From Streptomyces aidingensis (GTDB lineage Bacteria > Actinomycetota > Actinomycetes > Streptomycetales > Streptomycetaceae), in contig NZ_FOLM01000004.1 in NCBI RefSeq assembly GCF_900112355.1, positions 212,871 to 276,870 of the forward strand: a stretch of 64,000 nucleotides of DNA. The letters run 5' to 3'. The notes beneath the pieces were generated by a model. It ran no database searches and was not told the origin of the DNA. It saw only the letters and a list, made by a program, of their open reading frames with translations. Made by a program: the position numbers and the translations under genes. Below, in pieces: positions 57,414-64,000 of this stretch; the stretch's first letter is position 1; each line of letters begins with the position of its first letter.

Positions 57414-59150
57414 ATGAGCACCACCCCACTGTTCCTCTCTGCCGAGGATTCGCGTGCCAGCCTGATTCAAGTCGACCGCGCACTGGAGTCCATGCGCGAA
57501 GCCGGCTACGAGTTGACGGCTGCCGCAGGCGAACCTTTGGACAACTCCATCGAAGCCAACGCCACGATCCTCCGTGTCATGCCGGTGTACACCGCCGATC
57601 GCAAGGCGATCGAAGAGATTCTCTTCGCCGATAATGGAACCGGGATCGATCCAGCGATCCTGCACCACGTCCTCTCCATGGGATACAGCTCTCGCTATGG
57701 GCAGCGTCGAGGTCTTGGCCGGTTCGGCGTAGGGCTCAAGCTTGCAGCCCTGAACATGGGGGAGCGCTTGGACGTCTATACAAAGAGGGCCGGGGACGCT
57801 CGCATCTACCACACCTATATCGATTTGCAGGAGATCAAGGCTGGTAGGCAGCACTTCATTACGAGCACCACGGTGGAAGACTGGCCCGTAAACGGCCGAA
57901 CGCTGATGCTCGACAGGAAGGGGAATCCATTTTCTTCTGGGACGCTCGTCGTCTTCGGGAAGATTGATCGCCTCGAGAACGGCCGGACCTACGATACGTC
58001 ACTACAGGCCAAGATCAGTGAACTGCGCCGGTTCATTGCTCGCGCCTACCGAAAATTCATTGACGCCGGGCGAGTCTTCGAGTTGGAAGGTCGGACGATC
58101 TCCCTGCATGACCCCCTCTTTCTCATGGACAATCCTCGCATAATCAACAAGTACAAGCCGCTCGATGTGCGAGGAGTACTTGTCCAGGAGGGAGACGTGG
58201 AGGTCGATGGGCACAAGGTCCGCGTAACCGTTACGTTGGTGCCGAAGGAGTTCCGTCCCCAGCGAGGGGAAGGCGGTGCGCGTGACCTGCACGGGCATGA
58301 TATTGGCGAGTTCTATATCAATGACGAGAATGCGGGCAGGATCAGTTTCCTTCGCAATGGTCGGGAGATTTACTACGATGTAGTCCCCCGAATGCTGCCG
58401 GGAGGGCGGACTGATAAAGTCAACCGCTACATCGGCATCGAGGTCAGTTTCCCCGCGGAGTTGGACGAGTTTTTTCAAGTTCGACACGTCAAGCGAGGAG
58501 CTGAGCCAGTCGGCAAGTTGAGGGAGCAATTGCGTAAGTGGCTTGAGCGTCCCATCAAGCAGGCTCGAAAAGAGATCAGGGCTTATTGGGATCAAGTCGA
58601 TACTGGTAAACGCCAGGAAGAAATTGGGCATGCTGACAGTATGAAGATTGCGGCCCATGTTGAGGCACGTTTCCCTGCCGTGATGGCCCATCAGAATCTC
58701 GCTCCGGAGAAAGAAAGGGAGATCATCAGACAGGCGATTTCCGATCTTCAACTGGACCCGAACAATCCGGAGGACAGGCCCCGGATCGACCAGATCCTCG
58801 CTGAATTCGACTCCAAGCCTGTCGTTCTATTGGATGGCCAGTGGTTCGGCAAGGAGCTAATGGAGGTCCGGCATCTGAACGGAAGGTCGGTAGCGGTCCT
58901 CAACCATCGACATCCTTTTTTCCGGGATGTATACGCCCCATTCAAGCAGATCGCTGACAACGGAGCGGGCCACCTGACCAGGGAGGCTGTAGTGGACCTC
59001 GCGCGGCAGGCAGAGGCAGCGATCGATCTCCTGCTGATGGCGTTCGTCCGCGCCGAAGCTTCGCAGCCTGACCCGGATGCCTTCGAAAATTTGCGTAGCT
59101 ATTGGGGGATGTTTGCGCAGGAGTACCTGAAGGAGCAAATCGGCAACTGA
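57414..59150 (+). CDS. GHKL (MutL/Hsp90/MORC-like) ATPase of a Dnd-linked cassette
   Basis: 578 aa from ATG at 57414. GEPLDNSIEANAT (Asn44) is the N-box, FADNGTGIDP (residues 72-80) the G1 box and GLGRFGVGLKLAALNMG (100-116) the G2-like lid, with all ATP-binding residues present. The middle (residues 200-400) resembles the MutL/MORC transducer, and the C-terminus is helical. GC drops in the second half. It begins the four-gene cassette; ATP-driven dimer closure on DNA is the probable role. Confidence 0.85.
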   Translation: MSTTPLFLSAEDSRASLIQVDRALESMREAGYELTAAAGEPLDNSIEANATILRVMPVYTADRKAIEEILFADNGTGIDPAILHHVLSMGYSSRYGQRRGLGRFGVGLKLAALNMGERLDVYTKRAGDARIYHTYIDLQEIKAGRQHFITSTTVEDWPVNGRTLMLDRKGNPFSSGTLVVFGKIDRLENGRTYDTSLQAKISELRRFIARAYRKFIDAGRVFELEGRTISLHDPLFLMDNPRIINKYKPLDVRGVLVQEGDVEVDGHKVRVTVTLVPKEFRPQRGEGGARDLHGHDIGEFYINDENAGRISFLRNGREIYYDVVPRMLPGGRTDKVNRYIGIEVSFPAELDEFFQVRHVKRGAEPVGKLREQLRKWLERPIKQARKEIRAYWDQVDTGKRQEEIGHADSMKIAAHVEARFPAVMAHQNLAPEKEREIIRQAISDLQLDPNNPEDRPRIDQILAEFDSKPVVLLDGQWFGKELMEVRHLNGRSVAVLNHRHPFFRDVYAPFKQIADNGAGHLTREAVVDLARQAEAAIDLLLMAFVRAEASQPDPDAFENLRSYWGMFAQEYLKEQIGN

Positions 59151-59313
59151 TCAAAGCAAGTGCTTGATGGTGTGTGCCGATCGAGGCGCCATCGAGGTAA
59201 CTCACGGGTGGTTCGCCTCGGACCTGTGAACAACGATAGGGCAGAGCCGAAACTGCGGAATGTGGCTGGCTCTGGTTGGTCAAGTGATTCTCGAAAGGCA
59301 GTAGGGAAAATAG

Positions 59314-61566
59314 ATGTTCGGATCAGGTGCCACGCTCACTTTCCGCGACTACGTACAAGGGACATGGGGTAGCTTTGCCACGCCCGCTGGCCGGGTGGAC
59401 TACATCATGACCAAGGCGCGTCTGGGCGAGGACTCCCCTGACCCCGAACGTCAGCTCACGAAGAATCTCGCACCGGTGCGTGAATTGATGCGCGCCGAGG
59501 ACATGGACTTCAACCAACTCCTCCAGCGCGATTTGGACGACCACCGCGTCGCGGAGGACATGATTCCGTATTTGCTCAGACGGCAGGCTGCTGGTTGCCT
59601 GGCCTTCTTTCCGCCGATCGTTGCCGTTCTCCTGCCCTTCCGTAACTACCAACCGTCCAAGTTCCCAGCACTGGACCAGCGGACCAATGCGGGTGATGCG
59701 GGGGCAGAGTGGCAGCAGGAGCGTGCCGGCACTGCATTCCAAGTCCAGCGAGTGCTGGACGAAAATGGTCGGGTGAGTTCCGCGAATTTCGGCAAGTTGT
59801 GGTGGAATAAGTCTGAGGCACAGCTCGTGGTCCTTGACGGACAGCATCGCGCCATGGCTCTCCTTGCCGTCGAGCGCACGATGACCAACAGTTGGCAGCA
59901 ATCGGCCGGTGGTGCCCGGTTCCGCTCCTTTTACGAGAACAAAGTGAACCAACTGACGCAGGAGTTGCGGAAGGCTGGCACGGATCCGAGCACCTTCTTG
60001 AGCGGTGTCGAGGTTCCCGTTGCGGTCTGTTGGTTTCCAGAACAGACCGGCGAGCAGGGGGAACCGCACGAAGCCGCGCGTAAACTCTTCGTAGACGTCA
60101 ATAAGGAGGCGCGTCCTCCATCCGAATCGCGCATCATTCTCCTGTCGGACACGGAGTTGGCAAACGTCCTTGCACGGAGAATGCTGAGCGAACTGCGCAC
60201 CGATAGGTGTGACTCTTACCTGCCTCTGTGCGCCGTCGAATACGACAATCCCGAAGAGAACACCACGCGCTCAGCCCGCTGGTCCGTACTGACCAACATT
60301 CACCTGCTCAAGTCTGCTGTCGACCGTTGCATCTTCGGCCCCGACAGGTTCCTCAAGAATGTCAAGCTGAAGTTCGGCGGTCGTCCCAGTGAGACGGGCC
60401 GCGATGAATTCATGCGGACGCAGCTTGACCTTGCCAGTCTTTTTCCCGACCGTATCGAAGATGGCGGCTTCATTTACCGTCCCGAAGAGATCGGAAACCG
60501 TAGGTTCCCTCTCGGTCAGAAGGAGTCCATCAGTGATCGATTTGCCCAGACGTGGGGGAAGGCATTTCTTACGCTGCTGTCGAAAATTGCTCCCTACGCC
60601 GCCCACTCCAGGGCACTGATCCGACTGAAAGATGGATGGCATAAAGACGATTCCACCGGACTGGTACTTGCGCATGATGCACTGTTTAGTGGCGTCGGTG
60701 TCTACTGGACACTGCGTGATAGCTATGCGCACTTCCAGGACCATAAGCAGGGGGCAAGTAGGGCAGAGAAGACAGACGTCATTCTGTCCTGGGAAGCGCT
60801 CGAGGCGCGAAGGGAGACATTCGAGTCCTACCGGGTTCGCGAGTATCTCGATTCCGGACGCCCGATCCACCACAAGCAGACGAAGGCAGCCTATGCAGTT
60901 TTCAACACGCACGCCTGCCAACTCGGTCTTATTATGACCCTCGGCTCGCTGTGGGAGCTGCGTAAGGGCATGCCGCGTGGCGCTGCACTCAAAGATCTGC
61001 CAGCCTTCGCCGAGTCCCTGGTCGCTGGCTGGAACGCCTTCTTCAGCCAAGAGAGTGGCAAGGCCAGGGACCGCCGGCTGGCCTTCAACAAGGACGAGAT
61101 CAGTAATCCTCTGAATCAGATTTCGAACATGGACACGTCGCAGGCGGTCTACTTCCGATATTTTTGGCTGGAGGCACTGCTCACGCCAGCGGCCAGGGAG
61201 CACATTACTCCGTGGTTCACAGATATGACCCCGCTCGTCAACATGGTCAGTGAAGCGCGCGAGCTGTACCTCAGGTTGTGCACGAATCAACAATTGAAGG
61301 CCCTCAAGCTCAGTCGACCCGGAAGCAAGGATTCCACGCTCCTTCGGCAAGCTGAGAAAAATGCGAGTCTTCAGATCATGCGGGCTTTGCGTGATTGGTT
61401 TTATATGCCGGAAGAGGCATACGAGCGGTGGTTTGCTGAGCGCGGTACTGCAGCAGGTAGCTCCGCCGGAAGTCCCGCAGGGGAACCCGACCCTTCGACA
61501 GCTGACGGGTTGGAGGAGCCAGTGGACGACTCCCTGCTCCCCAGCCAGGACGACGAGGACTGGTGA
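59314..61566 (+). CDS. Large DGQHR-domain protein (DndB-like), 750 aa
   Basis: 750 aa from ATG at 59314. VLDGQHRAMALLAVER carries DGQHR at residues 175-179, and LFVDVNKEARPPSESRIILLSDTELANVLARRML corresponds to the (F/L)xDxN segment of DndB. It is about twice the length of DndB: about 400 additional C-terminal residues without a motif I know and an acidic end (DSLLPSQDDEDW). GC is lower than in its neighbours. It may recognise phosphorothioate DNA or the dnd complex for the cassette. Confidence 0.85.
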   Translation: MFGSGATLTFRDYVQGTWGSFATPAGRVDYIMTKARLGEDSPDPERQLTKNLAPVRELMRAEDMDFNQLLQRDLDDHRVAEDMIPYLLRRQAAGCLAFFPPIVAVLLPFRNYQPSKFPALDQRTNAGDAGAEWQQERAGTAFQVQRVLDENGRVSSANFGKLWWNKSEAQLVVLDGQHRAMALLAVERTMTNSWQQSAGGARFRSFYENKVNQLTQELRKAGTDPSTFLSGVEVPVAVCWFPEQTGEQGEPHEAARKLFVDVNKEARPPSESRIILLSDTELANVLARRMLSELRTDRCDSYLPLCAVEYDNPEENTTRSARWSVLTNIHLLKSAVDRCIFGPDRFLKNVKLKFGGRPSETGRDEFMRTQLDLASLFPDRIEDGGFIYRPEEIGNRRFPLGQKESISDRFAQTWGKAFLTLLSKIAPYAAHSRALIRLKDGWHKDDSTGLVLAHDALFSGVGVYWTLRDSYAHFQDHKQGASRAEKTDVILSWEALEARRETFESYRVREYLDSGRPIHHKQTKAAYAVFNTHACQLGLIMTLGSLWELRKGMPRGAALKDLPAFAESLVAGWNAFFSQESGKARDRRLAFNKDEISNPLNQISNMDTSQAVYFRYFWLEALLTPAAREHITPWFTDMTPLVNMVSEARELYLRLCTNQQLKALKLSRPGSKDSTLLRQAEKNASLQIMRALRDWFYMPEEAYERWFAERGTAAGSSAGSPAGEPDPSTADGLEEPVDDSLLPSQDDEDW

Positions 61567-61659
61567 GCGAGTGCTGGGTCGGTGCATCTCCAGCCGCGTG
61601 ATTTGGCACTGACCCGTGCCGTCTTCGTGAATGCATAGCCCACCAGGACAAGGCGACCC

Positions 61660-62688
61660 ATGACTACACAGCCGCCCAAGTACCCAGTCCCGAGCATGAG
61701 CGCTGTGGCCGAGCCTGCCGCCGAGGCGGTAGATCTGGATTCTGCGCTGCGGCAGTTGTGTGCGTATGCGGTGGCTCAACTGGGCCGACATGCAACCCTC
61801 GGCGCGCTCCTGGTACGAGCGGATCAGCTTCCGCCAGAGCTACGTCATCTAGCGATCCGCATCATGCGGGCCATACCGACGAGCGGCGGCTGGCTTCTTA
61901 CAGAGGGAGCCTTCTCGGCCGAGCCCGGCGAAGCGCTCCAGGACCGAGTAGTCACTGCGCTGAGCGAGGCCACCGATCCGCTCACCGACGCCCAGGTCCT
62001 GGAGCGCGTCCCAGAGGCAGGTGATCTCAAGACCGTCCGGAGTCTCCTGTTCGCTGATGATCGGGTCATGATGGCGGACACCGGTGGCTGGACGCTCGCG
62101 GGGAACGAACGGGAGGGCGGGGAAGAGCTCCAGCTCTTCGCGCTCCCTGCTGCTGGAGCGTCTCCAACCCCATCGCGTCAACGGCAGCGCCGCTCACTGA
62201 AGGATCGCGTCCAGCTATGTCTTCGTGATGCGAGCCATCCGTTGTCACTCCAAGCACTCGTCGAGCGCCTCGGCGATGACGTCAACGAGAGCTCACTTAA
62301 GCAAGTCCTGTCCACAGAGGCTTCCTTCATGCGCAGCGACATCAGCGAGTGGGCCCTGACTCACTGGGGCCTGCGTCCCTACACATCGGTGAGGGAGCTT
62401 ATCGGAGAGGAGCTCGACGAGGCAGGAGGGGCTATCGCCATGGAGGTCCTGGAACGGAATCTTGGCCGGCACTTTACGATCAAGCCGTCAACTCTGCGGC
62501 AAGTGGCCTCCACGTCCCCGTACTACACGAGCAGCGGTATCGTGCGGCGACTCGTCGTTGGGCAGAGCGCCGGCCAGCATGAGTCCAATATGACGAGGAC
62601 GTACGGTACGGGCGGGAATAAGGCCGCTGCGCAAGAAGAGTCCGCCCCTTCGGCGGAGGAGCTGATCGACCTGATGGGGCTGCTGTAA
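61660..62688 (+). CDS. Winged-helix-like protein of the cassette
   Basis: 342 aa. Two similar segments (LQDRVVTALSEATDPLTDAQVLERVPEAGDLKTVRSLLFADDRVMMADTGGWTLA and LKDRVQLCLRDASHPLSLQALVERLGDDVNESSLKQVLSTEASFMRSDISEWALT) repeat a winged-helix pattern ending in W-L/A; a third, weaker one may follow. No enzyme motif. Probably the DNA or protein adaptor between the DGQHR protein and the helicase, whose ATG overlaps its stop (TAATG). Confidence 0.75.
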   Translation: MTTQPPKYPVPSMSAVAEPAAEAVDLDSALRQLCAYAVAQLGRHATLGALLVRADQLPPELRHLAIRIMRAIPTSGGWLLTEGAFSAEPGEALQDRVVTALSEATDPLTDAQVLERVPEAGDLKTVRSLLFADDRVMMADTGGWTLAGNEREGGEELQLFALPAAGASPTPSRQRQRRSLKDRVQLCLRDASHPLSLQALVERLGDDVNESSLKQVLSTEASFMRSDISEWALTHWGLRPYTSVRELIGEELDEAGGAIAMEVLERNLGRHFTIKPSTLRQVASTSPYYTSSGIVRRLVVGQSAGQHESNMTRTYGTGGNKAAAQEESAPSAEELIDLMGLL

Positions 62689-64000
62689 TGGCCACACATC
62701 GTGCGTTGCGAGCGACCAACCTCGACAGCGACTACCGAAGCGACCGGTCCGACCTGGTGGACGGCTTCTACGGTCCGGCCCTTGCGGCGTCTACCCACTA
62801 TGACCGCGCGGTTGGATATTTCAGCGCCTCCGTCCTGGCAGTCCTGGGTCACGGGCTGGACGACTTCGCCTCCCGCGGTGGGAAGCTTCGCATCGTAGCC
62901 TCACCACACCTCAACGAAGAGGACGTGGCTCAGATCCAAGCCGGGTACGCCCTTCGTGCTGTGCTGGAGCGAGCAGCGCTGCGCGATCTCGAAGAAGCAT
63001 GCCAGGACCCCCGGGCGGCTCGTGGCCTCGGCAAACTCGGTCTACTTGTTGCCGACGGACGCCTGGACATAAAGCTCGCCTACATCTGTGCAGACAACCG
63101 TATTGGCATGTACCACGAGAAGATCGGGGTCTTTCGCGACGGACATGACGTGGTCGCCTTCAAGGGAAGCGCCAATGAAACCTTGCCGGGGCTCGTCGGC
63201 AATTTCGAGTCCATTGAAGTCTTCCGTAGCTGGAACCCCGCGGACAGCGGACGAGCTGTCCGTATCAGCCAGGACTTCGAGGATCTGTGGGCTGACCAAA
63301 CACTGCTGCTGCGCGTCCTGGCGTTCACCGACGTCGCGCGATCCGTGATCGAGAAGTGCGCACGGCGGTCCAGATCCACGGACACGCCGTCGCAGCTGCC
63401 CACCACCGGCGCCGTCATCACGCTGCCACGCCCCGATACCGATGGCATGCTGACCATCCCGGCGGACCTGCAAGTGCGCGACTACCAGAAACAGGCCGTC
63501 CAACGCTGGTTCTCCCACGGCCTCCGCGGGATCCTCCGGATGGCTACCGGGACAGGTAAGACGTTCACTGCGCTGGCGGCGGCAGCTCAGCTGGCGAAGC
63601 GGCTCAAACAGGAGGCCGAGCTGCCGTTGCTGACCGTGATTGTGGTCCCTTACCAGCATCTCGTGGACCAGTGGGCTCAGGACGTGGATCGGTTTGGCAT
63701 CACGGCCATCAGGGCCTACGAATCAACGGCCGCGTGGTATCGAAGGGCGTCCAACCTCTTGGATGCCCTCGCACTCGGGACCGCCCGCGGCGGTGTCATC
63801 GTCACGACCAATGCGACGTTCGGCCGTGACCTACTGCAACCGCTGCTCGGGAGATATCGCGGCCACATCATGCTGATCGGCGATGAGGTGCACAATCTGG
63901 GCGCCCGCCGGCTCCGCGGCCACCTGCCTGTCTCGGCGGGGTACCGTCTGGGACTGTCCGCGACACCCGAGCGCTGGTTCGATGACCACGGCTCCGCCGC
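62688..64000 (+). CDS. PLD-like domain plus DEAD/DEAH helicase, cut by the window end
   Basis: At least 437 aa are visible and the frame is open at the edge. Residues 25-200 have a phospholipase-D-like fold with one HxK motif (MYHEKIGVFRDG, 141-152) and FKGSANET. Residues 262-437 start a superfamily 2 helicase: VRDYQKQAV (Q-motif), ATGTGKT (286-292), IVTTNATF, IGDEVHNLG (Walker B DEVH, 399-402), LGLSATPERW (motif III). Such PLD-helicases occur in defence islands. It may unwind or cut unmodified DNA. Motifs IV-VI lie beyond the window. Confidence 0.88.
   Translation, partial: MATHRALRATNLDSDYRSDRSDLVDGFYGPALAASTHYDRAVGYFSASVLAVLGHGLDDFASRGGKLRIVASPHLNEEDVAQIQAGYALRAVLERAALRDLEEACQDPRAARGLGKLGLLVADGRLDIKLAYICADNRIGMYHEKIGVFRDGHDVVAFKGSANETLPGLVGNFESIEVFRSWNPADSGRAVRISQDFEDLWADQTLLLRVLAFTDVARSVIEKCARRSRSTDTPSQLPTTGAVITLPRPDTDGMLTIPADLQVRDYQKQAVQRWFSHGLRGILRMATGTGKTFTALAAAAQLAKRLKQEAELPLLTVIVVPYQHLVDQWAQDVDRFGITAIRAYESTAAWYRRASNLLDALALGTARGGVIVTTNATFGRDLLQPLLGRYRGHIMLIGDEVHNLGARRLRGHLPVSAGYRLGLSATPERWFDDHGSA

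Noticed and set aside
1..64000. CRISPR array, tRNA, rRNA, integrase or attachment repeats
   Set aside because: Searched by eye; no regular repeat-spacer pattern, no cloverleaf-like end sequences and no tyrosine or serine recombinase motif were seen.

Overview
The window is high-GC actinobacterial DNA, almost certainly from Streptomyces or a close relative. Supporting signs are DUF397 / XRE-DUF5753 / ATP-binding regulator gene sets, DUF317, DUF4913, DUF2637 and WhiB-like proteins, many GTG starts with ATGA/GTGA/TGATG overlaps, and apparently leaderless promoters. No rRNA, tRNA, CRISPR array or integrase was seen.

Layout. (1) 1-12.6 kb is ordinary chromosome: a 5'-truncated DUF5682-like gene, a membrane-anchored PQQ-type propeller protein, a secreted S1 protease with a carbohydrate-binding tail, a LysR regulator, a DUF574-type methyltransferase, a DUF397/XRE/ATP-binding regulator set, a glutathione peroxidase, a methyltransferase and a PRC-barrel/DUF2382 protein. 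(2) 12.6-15.45 kb is a rearrangement scar. An ISAzo13-type element sits between two outward-facing 3' fragments of two different ABC-exporter genes. (3) 15.6-20.9 kb holds a coiled-coil/TPR regulator and a four-gene set (XRE repressor, HEXXH metallopeptidase, MAB_1171c-like membrane protein, PAP2-like protein). (4) 20.9-47.6 kb is a conjugative element. Replication genes, a WhiB-like gene, mobC and a relaxase run on the plus strand, with a striking triple-hairpin oriT candidate inside mobC. A long minus-strand type IV secretion operon follows (NlpC/P60 hydrolase, small pilin-like protein, VirB8-, VirB6-, SCO6880-, VirB4- and VirD4-like), ending in accessory genes (tandem DnaB-N protein, DUF4913, RelE-like, two DUF317). 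(5) 46.8-64 kb is a DNA modification and defence island: a solitary beta-class methyltransferase, a DUF5655/NucS-like nuclease, a phosphorothioation-associated methyltransferase, dndA divergent from dndBCDE, a small HTH protein, and a four-gene cassette (GHKL ATPase, 750-aa DGQHR protein, winged-helix-like protein, PLD-DEAD helicase) cut by the window end.

How it works together. DndA supplies sulfur, and DndC, DndD and DndE replace a non-bridging phosphate oxygen in DNA by sulfur. DndB probably represses the operon at a palindromic divergent promoter. No dndFGH restriction genes are present. The downstream GHKL/DGQHR/wHTH/helicase cassette stands where a phosphorothioate-sensing restriction module would be and is the best candidate for an under-described system. 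Its neighbourhood with a conjugation machine suggests the whole block is mobile, although the element's ends are not in this window.
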